From positions 62,001 to 126,000 of the forward strand of contig VCJN01002429.1 in assembly GCA_006384855.1 (NCBI GenBank): a stretch of DNA of 64,000 nt. Direction: 5' to 3'. The notes beneath the pieces were generated by a model, which worked only from the letters and a program-made list of their open reading frames with translations, did no database searches and was not told the DNA's origin. Below, one piece after another: positions 33,289 to 45,801 of this stretch. The position numbers and the translations under genes are program-made. How positions within the stretch are numbered: the first letter of the stretch is position 1; the number at the start of each line of letters is the position of its first letter. This stretch comes from Tetraselmis striata (Eukaryota > Chlorophyta > Chlorodendrophyceae > Chlorodendrales > Chlorodendraceae).

Positions 33289-34058
33289 GGAGCGTGTGCG
33301 TGCAGGAAGCGGGGGGGGGGGGGGGGGGGGGGGGGGGGGCGACGAGCAGGAATCGGCTCGAGCTCACTCCCTAGCTAGATTCTATCTATATATATCGTCT
33401 GCATCGAGCCTCTGGCCACGGGAAGCTAATGCGCTTATGTGATAAAGCCTCGTCTGCGGAGAGACTTTCATGGGCTCGGAGTTCCATGGGCTGCGGGTTT
33501 CTTGACGTTGACATCCGCGCATCAGGTTCCGCGCTGACGATGTTGCTCTTGGCGCGACTAGTCGCTAGAGATGACGGCGATCCGTCATTCCGCGCGCGCC
33601 GTCGAACTCACTATTAACGTATGTAAATCCTAATACTTGATGCTCGCGCGCATGGGTAAACCGCAAATAAACGGCAGGATTGCTCAGCCCAGACCGCCAC
33701 ACGCGCCCAATAAATTCTGCAAGTACTCGCCGGTACAAAATACGGCACCAGTAGTATGGAGTCCTCGCGCTGATATGGGCGTATTTCCTGTTTATATCTG
33801 GTATTCATACATCTGGTATTTCCTGTTTATATGTTCTGGTAAAAACCGGTACATACCATATGTATGTAGATGTATGTGTATATATACTGTGTATATATAT
33901 TTCACATATATGCCCATTTCCCATTATCGTTTACATACTATATTATTAGGGGGGCTTCGACTTTGGATCAAGGATTGGACCAAACTTTGGTTCAACATGT
34001 TAGCGTGCCACGTCGTGCGCATGCCTAGTCACCATGTAATCATTACAGGCAGCATTGC
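33289..34058. other. Intergenic, no gene recognised
   Basis: Poly-G tract at 33,311-33,339, then A+T-rich sequence with TATATAC runs near 33,880-33,910. A direct GGATTGGACCAAA motif at about 33,970 recalls the perfect hairpin at 35,335-35,366. Confidence 0.45.
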
Positions 34059-34440
34059 CTACCACATGGAGTCATTAACACCGTTGCGGTTTTTACGTGC
34101 GTCGCCTGCCGCCCAAGCCGTCACGATCGCGACCGTCCGCGCTTGCAACACCCGCCCCAAAAGAAGCTTCTCGTCATGGACCGGGGCGAACTTCCGCAGT
34201 TTCCTCTTCAACTTCTTGGTAAGGGGCGCCTTGGCTCCGAATTGGTTCGCATGCTTCCAGAACTCAAAAATACGGGCAACGGCTTCTGAGGCGTGAAACA
34301 ACGCAAAGATCCAACGCGGGTCCGAATCCCATAGTCGCTCTCCACTCCATGGGCGACACCTTCTTCAGCTGCACATCCTCCTCAACCAAAGACTCGGAGC
34401 TCATGTCAAACGTAGCGGGAGCATTACCACGCGACATATT
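34059..34440 (-). pseudogene. Uncharacterised ORF fragment with probable frameshift
   Basis: Minus-strand frame from about 34,437 ('MSRGNAPATFDMSSESLVEE') continues after a likely shift near 34,320 as 'IFALFHASEAVARIFEFWKH', with a lysine-rich 'TKKLKRKLRKFAP' block and a stop at 34,059. The two pieces read as one small basic protein in outline. No family recognised; it may be part of a mobile element. Confidence 0.3.
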
Positions 34441-34584
34441 GTAGGGGTGTGGGCTAACTGGTGGGTACAGCTGCGGCCGAGCTATTTGAAATGGCGCGAA
34501 CTCCGGCGGGCTGCAGCACTATGCGCCCTCCACCGCCTCTAGCCCACCCTTAGTCCCACCCGGAGTTGTACTCGTCGGGTACAG

Positions 34585-34720
34585 GTGAATTACAAAAAGG
34601 GCAAAAACAAATCCACCTACTACAAAAAGTAGTACTAGAAAATCAACACAGCAAGCCGCGTCCCGCATGAGGCGGGATGGATGAGTGATGCGCACACGGC
34701 TCAGAGTCCGGGCCACGCGT
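34585..34720 (+). repeat. Family R terminus, second large copy
   Basis: GAATTACAAAAAGGGCA, AAATCAACACAGCAAGCCGCG and the hairpin CCCGCATGAGGCGGGATG match 6,775-6,880 in order. The central GCCGC..GCGGC hairpin is deleted. Confidence 0.65.
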
Positions 34721-34779
34721 GCACGTGTGTGTGTGGGTGATCCCCGGACGTGATGTGCAACTTCAGCAACGGGGTGGCA

Positions 34780-35192
34780 GACGAATCTGCGCCGTCTAAT
34801 GAGGCAGCGAGCGCGCTCTCGAGCGGCCACCAAGCTCAGGACCCCGAGGAAATCTCTTGCGAGCAAGGCCTCCTGGTGAGCCCGGGTGGTGCACCGAGTG
34901 CCCCGCGATGAGAGGGCACCCCGATCCGCAGCCAAGCATGTGATACCGCGCACTTTGCGGCGCACCCCTTGCTCACCTCACCCACTGTGCCGAAGACCAT
35001 GCCCGTGTACTCCGACATATCCATAATTTCTCGAAGAGGACCCTTCTGTCCGGGCTCCGTGTTGTGCCACGCCGCATCCCGCGTTGCCAGCCCCCGTTGT
35101 ATGTCGCCCAACACGGAGCGCTCAAACCGATCCACGGCCGTGGCCCGGGGCACTGCAGTGTACTTGACCCCGTACCGCATAGTCTTGAACAT
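34780..35192 (-). pseudogene. Decayed intron-containing gene of unknown function, copy 2
   Basis: Matches the copy at 6,984-7,412. The exon from about 35,187 to 34,977 carries 'VPRATAVDRFERSVLGDIQR' and 'PLREIMDMSEYTG'. The intron spans 34,976-34,873 (104 bases, donor GTGAGC, acceptor CTCACCAG). The next exon from 34,872 reads 'EALLARDFLGVLSLVAARE'. Its 3' end has lost the stop seen in copy 1. Homology begins abruptly at the exon around 35,190, so the 5' part of the gene is missing. Confidence 0.5.
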
Positions 35193-35334
35193 ATATAGTC
35201 CCGGAGTTGTACTCGTAGCCCCACCGCCGCAACCGTAGCAGTACCAGTACGACAATTTTGCTGCCGCTCAAAAACACGGACGATTTATTTCCTCCAATTT
35301 CTGATCCCAGATTCGTTATTGGCCCTAAGTTGGG

Positions 35335-35366
35335 GAAGATTGGACCAACATCTTGGTCCAATCTTC
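35335..35366. repeat. Perfect 14-bp-stem hairpin
   Basis: GAAGATTGGACCAA (35,335-35,348), a CATC loop and its exact reverse complement (35,353-35,366). Could be a recombination or terminator-like structure; no gene is adjacent. Confidence 0.9.
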
Positions 35367-35467
35367 GCGTACGCGAGGTTGTACGGGCGGACGTGTACAT
35401 CAGATGCTGACGTATTGATCAAAAGTGTTGGTCCGAAGTTTGCGAAGGCCCTCTATTTACATATATC

Positions 35468-35470
<3 letters not shown>

Positions 35471-35551
<81 letters not shown>
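35471..35551. repeat. (TA)n microsatellite
   Basis: About 80 bases of alternating TA. Confidence 0.97.
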
Positions 35552-35552
<1 letters not shown>

Positions 35553-36654
35553 CATAAGGATTACGTAATACCGCGAATACGATCTAGTATTATCACAACT
35601 TACCATAATTACTCTATCATAACCCTAATGCAACCCTGATAACATGGTCCATTACTTCTCTAGTCATCGTCCATTTTGAGGGAGTTACAACTACAGTGCA
35701 CTAACGGCCCTCGGACGAGGGACACTGGGAGGACGGGCCTTCAAATATTCAAATATTCATGTGGCCGTCCAAGACAAGATGCCCGGTAGCCAGAGGACCC
35801 CTAGGGGACGCGTCTGGCAAAATAAATCCCCAGACGGAACAATGATCGCAAGATGCCGGCGACGGCTGATCGTGTGTGTTGCCATCAACGAAGTTTCCGA
35901 GATAAAACTCGTAGGGTACGCGGGCGAATACATGATATCTCCGCGGGATACATCATCCGCGGATCATACAAGTAAATTATTCCAGTGTCCCCGTAACCCC
36001 ACCCGCTGCCATGTCTTGACGACAACGTCGCTGGTCAACTAGTGAGACCCTCCTCCGCCTACATGTGGCGGAACCACCCCAAGGTGCCTGCTCACACCGC
36101 GTTGGTGCTAAGTATTTATACAATTCCTGCATTATATTCGTATATTATTACTATGTTGCCGTATTTTGTCGCTATTGTATAGTATGGGAGTAACGGCGTA
36201 TCAAAGTACCGAAAGCATCCCGGGTAACATAACATAGCAATGCGATCAACATAAAAATTATCGCCTCGTCGGTTTGCCACGCGTTCAGGTTGCTGCTGCA
36301 TGACTTCGGTGTGTGGTGGGACGATATATAATGCATCCGACCCACTCGTTCACACACAAGAACTTAAAGACGGTCCTTATTGACAACAACAAGACGCAAA
36401 TCGTTGGGATGAAGTCGAGGATGACCTCGTGGTTCAAAGAGAAGCCATGGGACGAGACTCAAAGACTTCGTCCAGATGACTTGCTTCGAGAAGTTGCCGG
36501 GTCTACCCCTTCCAATGACCGAGAAAGAGGAGCGGGCAGAGCGTGCATCGGCGGAGAAGAGGAGACTCGAGGCGGCAGAGCGTCGAGGGGATTAGAATGT
36601 GATCGAAGATGATGATATGTAGCACAATTCCACAAAAATAGCCGCGCATATGTT

Positions 36655-36870
36655 TTGTCCCGGCTTTGACGGAGTTTCAGCCCCCGACGGCACAAACTGC
36701 TTGTAGCCATCACGTCCCCCCCCCCCCCCCCCGGCCCTTATTTTTGTCCCAGTTTGGACAGAGTTTCAGCCCCCGACGGCGCAAACTTCTTGTAACCATC
36801 CCGTTTCCTTCACTCTTTTGATTTGTCCCTGTTTGGACGAAATTGGTTTCCCGACTTGGCACAAAATGAA
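36655..36870. repeat. Three diverged tandem units
   Basis: Each unit contains TTTGTCCC, GTTTGGACG or GGCTTTGACGGAG, TTTCAGCCCCCGACGGC and CAAACTnCTTGTA, at about 36,655, 36,740 and 36,823. A C tract (about 36,717-36,732) separates the first two. Confidence 0.75.
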
Positions 36871-37247
36871 CCAACCGGCATTCATATAAGGTATCAATCC
36901 CACTGCTGCCCCCAAACCCTAATTTATACCTAACCACAATGCACCGCGTGCCTCGGTGCAAAATAGGTTTCATTACTGTTAAACCCTAATTACTCTATCA
37001 TACTTGCCCTGCATTACTTTAAACTACTGGTACTTCCATGAGCTGGCAGGTATGCACTAAAAGTAAAGAAAAAGTAAAGTTCGCCCCGGGACATCGGCCG
37101 AAGCCGCCTCAATACTTGACATGTTGCGTTAACTGCATTCGTCGGTCTGGCACAACCCTTAGACCATTGCCTCATTCGAACGCCGTAGGGCTAATGCATC
37201 AATTGGGGAAACCCGGGACACGCTGGGACAATGCTGATGGAGTACAT

Positions 37248-37307
37248 CGACTAGGTATCGATCCCGGGACCTCCGGCATACGAGATGATCGCTCAACCGA
37301 GAGGACA
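37248..37307 (-). other. tRNA-like remnant, possibly a SINE head
   Basis: On the minus strand CTCGGTTGAGCGATC resembles the end of a D arm, followed by ATCTCGTATGCCGGAGG and a CGGGATCGATACC block like a B box. The acceptor stem cannot be paired, so it is not a functional tRNA. A tRNA-derived SINE remnant is one reading. Confidence 0.3.
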
Positions 37308-37783
37308 AGGAAAGCACCTTGTAAAAGGGTTGCCGGTATTATGGGTACATGTACTCGTAATCCGGACAAGCAGCCTATGCGAGCTGGGACCATCCAACCT
37401 ATCCACGCCTCGGCCTATTTTTCAGGTTCTCATTCAAGTCGCGACGCACCCCGGTACCGAATCACTGCGTCTTCATTACGAGATGAGACGGCACCGGTAC
37501 GAATATGCAGCGACGACTAGGCTCTCACGGCCCGGCCGTTCTCGAGCTGCCGACTTGCATATTCATAGTCTTTTGCGCCCTACCACTGAGCGCTCCAGTA
37601 AGACTACGTTCCCGGGTCAGATGGTCGAATCGGCAAGGGAACATAAAAACAAGGTGTGACATTGGCACTACAAGGCAGAGGGAGGCACAACCAATTTCTC
37701 CAAGGGACATGGGTCGGTGAATTACATCGGCGATGAGGCATGCAACACAACCATTATGATGAGACTTTGGAGTGGAGGGTGGG

Positions 37784-38047
37784 TGTTGCGTAAGCAACAA
37801 CAAAAGGGATGGACTGTGCCGAGTATGTGTCCCTCCTAAATAGCCGGTGGTCTTGAAGGGTCTAGAGCAGCTGCCACCAACCCTCCGGTGTCGGGGATGC
37901 CAGTGGCCTTGTACGGATCGTCGCACGATGATTCCGGAACTTCATTCCGGAGCATCGTAGCGCTGATCACACAAGGTCGTCTAGGGTTGGCATCGCTATA
38001 GATCGACATGATTTGGGGCATCACTCGGTTGTCGTTTCCTAACCTCA
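37784..38047 (+). repeat. LTR-like direct repeat, left
   Basis: Begins TGTTGCGTAAGCAAC (a short palindrome) and ends TTTCCTAACCTCA. Matches 38,922-39,176 along its whole length at roughly 80% identity by eye. The TG..CA ends are those expected of an LTR. Confidence 0.65.
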
Positions 38048-38921
38048 GTCAATACATAATAAGGATTAAAGTACTTCCATGACCATGTAGGTAGGCACTA
38101 GGCAGAGGGAGGCACAACCAGTTTTGCCATAGAAAACCACTTGGACACAGCGGTATGGCGGCGCGCTCTTCCCACATAAAAAAATGCAAACCGACGGCCG
38201 CACGGGCCGGCCACACGCTCGGCTGCAGTCTCCACGCTACCCATCCATCGCTTGTACGCAAGCTGTGGGCGCTCCACATGCCTAACTAACGAGCCGGCTC
38301 GCGCGATGCATCGGATGTGCCGCGGAGCCAATCGTGCATGCAATTGTGGGCGCACCAGGCTAGCGCAATGACCGCAGTGTCGCGACGACACGCGCAGGGA
38401 CATGCGATTCGCCCCATTCTCCAACGTCTCCACCACAAGGCGCTCGAGCAGCGCTCCAGTGCCACGTCGCGCGCGATAAGGTGGCCATTGATCTCAAACA
38501 GAAGGCGCCGGCGACATCACACGTCGAAAGCCGTAGAAAACCGGCCGATCAGCCCAGCACGCCGCGCCGGCGTGTCAGGAAGGTGACAATTCGGGTGTCG
38601 TCTCGCGCAAGGGTGACGGAACTCCCGCGACGCCGAAGGCAAACGGAGGTCGAAGGGATTTAGGTTGCAACCACCAAGGACGGCTGATGCCATAGGGGTT
38701 CCGGACGTCAGTTGGAGGGCGAGCAACGCATAGCCGGCGCGCGATGGGAAAAGCGCCGGTGTGCCGCGCCATACGGGCCTGGCGCGGCTGGCACGCCCGC
38801 TTTGCAAGATTGGGCGGCCCATAAACAACCTAGCAGCGGAACGCCATCGCTGCGGAGGTTTACGTGCACCGATGATGCCGATTACACGGCCCATCACTGC
38901 GCACTGCATCGTGCGATTGTT
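38048..38921. other. Internal region between LTR-like repeats
   Basis: About 870 bases with only overlapping short ORFs on both strands; no protease, RT or integrase motif. No clear primer-binding site follows the left repeat. If this is an LTR element it is a short non-autonomous one. Confidence 0.4.
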
Positions 38922-39176
38922 TGTTGCGCAAGCAACCGGAAAAGGGATGGATTGTGCCGAGTTTGTGCCCCGCATAAACAAACGGTGTTGTCAAAGGGTT
39001 TAGAGCCGCTGCCACCCATAACCCTCCGGTGCCGGGGATCTCAGTGTCCGTTCTACGGATCGGCGCACAGTGATTCCGGAAATTTCCGGAGCATCGTATC
39101 GCCGAGCGCACAAGGCCGATCATGGTTGGCACCTCTATAGAATTTGGGGCATCACGGTTGTCGTTTCCTAACCTCA
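38922..39176 (+). repeat. LTR-like direct repeat, right
   Basis: Begins TGTTGCGCAAGCAAC and ends TTTCCTAACCTCA. Partner of 37,784-38,047. Confidence 0.65.
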
Positions 39177-39704
39177 GTTAATAATTAATAACCATGAAAC
39201 ACGTAACAATAGTAGCTGGTAAACCCTCCATCCTCACGACCTCGGTCTTACCAATGACATATATGTCTAAGGCTACCATACCGCCGAGCCAGTATCCATC
39301 ATCAAGCTACCCACCGTACGAGGGGGTTTCCGATAGAACTTCAGCCAAAGTATCAGCACTTATTTTAGCGATTTAGTATATAGCGCACTACTTCATATGG
39401 CCTGATACCCGCGTACCGCGATGACATGGTACGACTGCCTCGTACGGGTTCGAGTCCGTAGTCGCGCGCACGCTGTTGTTATCAACACCCCGGTGCCCGC
39501 CATGACCAATGCGGCCGTGCGCGCCCCCGATGCTCCGCCATTACGTCAGGCTCCTCACCAAATTTGAGCTCATGTCCCACCCACGGGTTTGAGGACGTGA
39601 TCAGCCCCTTCTTGACGATACACTGTGGGTGTGACGGCGCGGCAGTGGTTGTCGCAGCGTATTGACTCGTTTAGGTGCTCGGGTATCGCGGGTTTCAAAC
39701 ATGC

Positions 39705-42215
39705 AATATAGTTTTGCCAAAAAGGTGCCGAGGCTGCTTAACTCGGAAGAAGCGCCATTTTATGGCTAGGAAGGCTCGGCGAAAAGGCGGCGGGAGGGGT
39801 GGGGGGGGGGGGGGGGTCGAAGGAGGAGCATGCAAGGCGGAAACGGAAAACGGGAGGGCGCTTCCGAAGGCAACGAGCTGGAAGATGGCTGGCGACCTGC
39901 TGGTGGCTGTCCTGAGTAGCATCCCGCCGGCCGGGAGCCCATGGCGGCTCGCGGGCGATGGGGCAGCCCGTATTGAAACCTGATGGTACGGGTGATTGTA
40001 ACCGGTTGAAACCACCAACAGACCGTACGGGTTGCACTAGGACAATAAAATTGTTGGGAAACGCTCTGAACATGTTTAAATCATTTACAACATGCAGTCG
40101 TGTCTGTCCAGCAGTTACACGCGGTTCGTTTACGACGGCGATCGTGGGCACTCGGCACGCGTGGCGACCAGACAAAGGCGGAATATGGCTTGAGTTGTAG
40201 AAGAGTCTCGCGCCGAGAGGTTAGGAACCTCGATCGAGGCGCATACGCAGAACGGACGCAGATGGGAGATGTGGACGGCGCGAACGTCGGCGCGACATAG
40301 GCCGGACATGTCGCGATATCAATGCGCCGTCCCCCAGCGGCGCCATGCGCAGCAGCAATTGCCGCGCGCCGTGGCGGCGCGCGATATGATGCACCGGAAC
40401 TGTAGGCCAGTAGGAGCGGGCAGGTTGGCGACGAGTGCCCAACCGAGCGGCACATGTAGGACGAGTACGAGCTGCGCGCGCGGACCCGGGCGCGGGCGCG
40501 CTAGCGCTAGCGCCCCGCGTACAACCAGATGAAGTATGGAACGTTGTGCGCGACGCAACGGTCGGTAACTCTGCACCTCTACCGGTGGCGTACGTTACGA
40601 GGGGTGTACACGTGACCCCGCGCGACGACGGCGGTGTACGGCCGCTGCCATCACCGGCGGCGGTCGTGTCGCCGCCTCGCGCGACGAGGGCCGGCACCTG
40701 GCACGCAAATAACATCGGGGTGCGGTCACATGGGGCCCAATGTGGCCGTGCTATACCGGGTCTGATGTGTGCCGGGGCGGTTGCCGGCGATATCGGAGAA
40801 GACCCGCCGACTCGGTAGGTGTCGGATCGGGTCTCGCATTGCAGCGTGCGGCGAGGCGGCCGCCGCTGTTGCACCAGTGACGCCCGCCGACCACCTCATA
40901 CGCCGCAGACCTACGATTACGCCACGAAATGCAGAAGTCGCGTTAAGTGGCGGAGCTGCCCCCCGGCGGGCAGGTCGTGTTGTCAAAGGTGGGATGTCGT
41001 GACGCCGAGAACGGCTTGGCCGGCGTAGAGGCTCTGAAAGCCTACGCCCGCCCGTGACGGTGTCAATGTTGTCGGGACAAGGGTACTGGCGAGACGGGCG
41101 TTGTTGCTGCACCAACGAGGGCCGCCGAGGTTCCAAACCCGGAGTCGGACATGGGTAGTTACGGTCACCACGAGACGTCGAGGACGCCGGGTCGGTGGTA
41201 GAGCTGCCCCCTAGCGGACAGCTAGAGGTTGTCGTAGTCCGTGTGACGACGACGTTGCCGCAGGAGGCGTCGGAGACGCGCCGGACCGAACCGCGCATAC
41301 GCTTCTCAATGCGACCACAGTAAACGCTGTTGCGGCACGGTTAGGGTGAGGGCAACGGACCCTCTCAAACACATGCGCATGAGCGGCGCCATCCCCGTGA
41401 CGGACAATTACGCGGGTATTTCGAAAAACCACAACGTGTAACGACCGTCGATGCTATGACGCCCTGCTGCGAGGACACGCGGACCGGGTTGAAGTGTCGT
41501 GCATGACGGCAACCGGCCATCTTGACGACACGGGCGTCCTCCTCCATCCGCACCGGTTTGTTGTTGCATGCGCAATTGTCGTCGTTGACGACAACCGTGA
41601 CGAGCAACGGCCATGGTACCGAGCGCGTCCACCTAACCTCGAGAGTTGACTACTGTGAGACGGTTCTCCATTGCGGGAGCCCACGAGAGCCCGCCGTATT
41701 GCGACTCCACTTCGGGTGTTGAGGTTTAAAACCCTCCAACGTGGACCCCCCCTCCCCCCAGCTCTATTTTCTTACCGTGCGCATCGCCACCCAAAAACGT
41801 CCAACATGCAAAGCTATGGCAAAAACGGAGCACGACTTCAGGCGCACGAGTCGGGAAAACCACGGCTTCGAGGTCATGTCTATCGTTGCCGATGATGTAT
41901 CGCATGTGCGTGGCACGATGACTCACTACCGGGAAAATGAACCTCGGTGCCGACTTGATCAGCCTCTGCGACGACTCTCGCGCACACAAGTACGCGAAAC
42001 CGGGCAACGAGCTAGAAGATTGCATGTGAGCTGTTGTTTGCAGATCTAAGTAGCAACTTGGCCGGGAGCGCATGGCTTGCGGGCGATGGGGCATGCCCGT
42101 ATTGATATACCCGATGGTACCGGTAGCTTCAACCGCAGTTGAAACCACCAACAGACCTTTCGGGTACTAGGACAGTAAAATTGTTGAGAAACCCCGCCAT
42201 AAACAGGATTAGAAC
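39705..42215 (-). mobile_element. Rearranged relative of the 10.1-12.6 kb element
   Basis: 39,705-40,390 matches 10,138-10,740 in the same orientation, including GAGCTGGAAGATGGC, GGTGGCTGTCCT and GCGATGGGGCAG blocks. A further terminal copy in that orientation lies at about 42,015-42,215. Between them, 40,450-41,135 matches 10,785-11,470 in reverse complement. This copy therefore has direct outer repeats and a flipped interior, whereas the 10.1-kb copy has inverted outer repeats. No long credible ORF is present. Confidence 0.55.
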
Positions 42216-43352
42216 AATTTCGCGTAGTATAGCTATCAAATAGGCTATGCTATAATTCAAAGAAATCGTACGGTATTCGTAATCACAATGAAAAACGACA
42301 TACTGAAAGCTAAATACCCAACTTCAATAAATTCCGGGCCTCAGTTTTTACAGCATGTACCTCGAAATCGGCAAATGGAAAGCCATCCTGCTTTAGTCTG
42401 CTCGAGATAATTCAGAACAATAATCCGTTTTATGTACAACCGAATGTTAGGGTATGGCGGAAGATTCACACCCTAGATCATAACAAATCCTAGAGGTCTG
42501 AAATATTCCGAGAAAGTAGAGCTTAGTTTATGACCAGAATTTGTCACATCTCGTATTCATCGTTATTTAAATCGAGTCCCCGGCCCTGCAATATTAGCAT
42601 ACCCCCGGCAGGAATAATAGAACAGATTTTCACATTTTAATCGACCCCCTCCCGCGCCCCACCCCGCCCCCTCTTAGTATGTACAGATACAGTACCCTTA
42701 CCAGGCTGCCAGTACCCCCGTAGTGGCGTACGAGTAACACCCGCCGCCCGCGGCCAGTAATCCTTAGCGACTAGTAGTACGTTCTGCGATGTGCAACAAA
42801 ATTGTAAGGGGCGCATGTGCGCGTGTCGGACAGTTGTCGGTGTGCATCATCACCGCTCCCGAGCAGCAGGCCGGCAGCCGCATGCCACGCAGGAGCGCGC
42901 AACGAGCCCCGGTGTTCGCGCCTATTGGGTCAGGGACACAGTCTCGCCGCGTCATATTTGTCGACTGGATGAGCTGGGTGTGCCACTCGCCACGCCCGCC
43001 CCAGTACAGCTGAGACGCTTAAAGCACCAGGATTGCATCTGCTACCCTGCGCCCCCCCCCCCCCCCCCCCCCGCAGAGGTGCCTGTGAAGACATGAGTTG
43101 ATTGCCGGGCCGGACCCCAGGTCCCTCCCGTTTCACTGTGAAATAGCCAGCAAGGTTATCAGTGCCGGCAATCCGGCATCCTTCTAGAGATAAGGGTTGC
43201 AAGACTGGGCCGTGGCTTGGCAGCCAGGCGGGCGGCTTCTACAGGTGACAGCGCGCCAGAAGGCGCTGCTTGTGCAGTGGCGAGGGCAGCTCTGTTGCGC
43301 AGCATCCAGGCCTAGACCTCCTTCTCCTGGAGCTGTCCGAGGGACAAGAGCC
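42216..43352. other. Intergenic, upstream of the coiled-coil gene
   Basis: A+T-rich sequence (42.2-42.7 kb), then GC-rich DNA with a C tract at about 43,051-43,072. No upstream ATG extends the 43,353 reading frame. Confidence 0.5.
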
Positions 43353-45763
43353 ATGGAGACCGCAGAGAAGCTACCTGCAATCAAGCAGGCCAAAAGGCGG
43401 CGCGAAGCATCTGGCAGAAACCGGCATCTGCAGTCAGGCAGGAAGGGCATTGAGCCAATGCCCATCAACGTCCCCTCAAGGTTGACTGGCTGCTGGGAAC
43501 GGTCTGTCTTGCAAGGGAGAGGGGGGTGGCGTATCTTTGCATTGCCTGATGCCTCTGCTGGCGGTCCGATACAATCTGACGCTATTCTGGTATGTGCTCT
43601 TGGCGCATAGCCTACTTGGCGCACATCAAGGTTGGAGCTCCTACCCAGTTGGCCAATCAGATCGAAATCAATTCAGACTTTCTCAGCTGCCGACAGTGCT
43701 AGAGCCAATGACGCTGGTTGAGCCCAACGACGTCATACATGCTGCGCACGTTCGTCACAAGCCGGACTGGGACAACGTTGGTGAGTCAATGCGACATGTG
43801 GCAACACCCTAGCGCCCGCATTTGAATGTTGCCGCGTCTCGAAATATGCAGCTTTCTCATTCGGCACTGATGCGGGACAGGGCCGTTGCGAGGAGCGCCT
43901 GTGGGGGAACTGGGGAGTCAGTACAACATGCCAGAGGGTCAGGAGCGGATGGGCCGGCAGCCTGGGGGCGGCCAACGGTGAGGCGGCAACAAGGATGACG
44001 GTGTCGTGTCCCGGGCTATGATGCATTTTACGCGGGGTGTGCATGCGTGGGGGCAAAGCGTGACTAATGGCACCGCACCGCCCTCCCCTACTAGGCGAAA
44101 CATGCAGTTTCGGATGCCGCGCCTGCAGAACACGCAGGAGCTGGGCGTCATGTGGGACCTCATGCCAAACCTGATTGGGCACGACGCGGACATGTCATCC
44201 CCTGAACTCAGCCGCCCGATGTGGAACATCCACCTTGCGGAGAAGCCCACCAGTAGGACGCAAGCCCAGCAACTGGCCACGTGGTTTGGCACGCAGATTG
44301 CGACCTTGGCTGAGCATGGTAAGGCGTTGAAATGCCCCTGTGCTGGGTGCGGAGTCAAATGCCACGCTGGCTTGTCTGACATCTTCCCGCCGGTGTTTGT
44401 TACCAGGCCTGAACATGCGGTATGGCCCTCGCATTGCCGGTCCTGAGGCAAGCCTTCTGTCGGCCAGTTCAAGTTTTGTCTCTCCAAGTGCTGTTGCACA
44501 GTATGCCCCCCTCCCGCCTCCCCCCCCCCCCCCCCCACCCCCTTCTCTCCCCTACCCCTGCCTCCACGGCCACCATCTGACTGAGCTTACAGTGGAGGCC
44601 ACTGCCTAACGCCCCTGAGCCTTTGCTGAGATCCACGTGCCCGCCGCAGGCCTGCCACCTGCCTGTCAGAGCGGCTCATGCGCACATGGGAAACTGCCAA
44701 GTCAGAACCCGAGCCGTTCATGCACATGGCCGCCGCGCCCCAGGCGCGTGTCGAGGGCGTCAAGGTGCCCAATGACAAGCGCTACGTCCAGGCGATGCTC
44801 CAGGTGACGGCAGGCACCGCCCCGACCCCTTCAACCCGCCTTAGGGGGCGCTGCCGCCCGAAGCACTGACGGCGCCACATTGAATGCTTGCAGGTGACTA
44901 GCGCCGTCATTGCGGGCGTCGCACATCAGGTGGGCGTGCACTGCCACGAGCGTGGGAGCGTGCTGGCGCACGCGTGGACGCTCCATCTGGCCCTCCAGGA
45001 GTTTGCCTCTGATCAAAATCAACTCCGCAACGCGGCCCTGGTGAAGGAGAACATCAAGCTGAAGGTGCGCTGATGGCGTGGCGTCCTCGGTGGGGGTGGG
45101 TACGGTGCCCTCTGTGCGCTGACGGCTGGATGCATCCCCCGCCGGCCTCGCAGGAGCGGCTGGTGACAATGTCCGAGGGCGCAATGCCAGAGGTGATGCA
45201 GCAGCGGTACGCACAGCTGCAGGAGTACCAAGAGGCCGCAGCCGCGGAGCTGGGCCGGCTGCAGAAGCGGAATCAAATCTACACATCGCGCATTGAGACA
45301 CTAGAGGCTGAGTTGGAGCGCGCAAAGTTGGCGCACGAGGAGGAAGTTGAGACCTACAAAGTGCGCTCCTGGTTGTGGCGCGCAGGGGGGGGGGGGGGGG
45401 GGTTGCCTGCGGTGCTTGCTAAGTGGGCGAATGCAGCTCCTAAATGAGTATATGCTCCATCGTCCAACCGCTTGTGCCGTGTGCCGCGCGCCGTTAGATC
45501 AAGCTGGAGGAGATGGAGGAGCAGATGGCGGAGACGCAGCAGCAGCTGGACGTGTCGCTCACCGCGCTGTACAGCTCCTCGCAGCAGACGGGGCAGGTGG
45601 TGGACACGGTGGCGCGGGTGCATGCCAAGCTGAGGGCCCAGGCGGTGCACGGGACCCGTAGCATGCGGATCCGGACGCTGAAGGATAGGCGCTTGGCACA
45701 AGGAGCGGGCGAGCAGCAAGAAGGCCAGGAAGACGAGGCCACAACCGAAGAGGTGAGTGCAAG

Positions 45764-45801
<38 letters not shown>

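Larger units (their letters stand above)
35552..37783. other. Repeat-rich intergenic region
   Basis: Holds a small ORF with a charged C terminus (about 36,430-36,590, 'MTEKEERAERASAEKRR' in one frame), three diverged tandem units at 36,655-36,870 and a tRNA-like remnant at 37,248-37,307. No complete gene recognised. Confidence 0.45.

Noticed and set aside
39440-39475. GGGTTCGAGTCC, a B-box-like match suggesting a tRNA
   Set aside because: No acceptor stem, D arm or anticodon arm can be folded around it.
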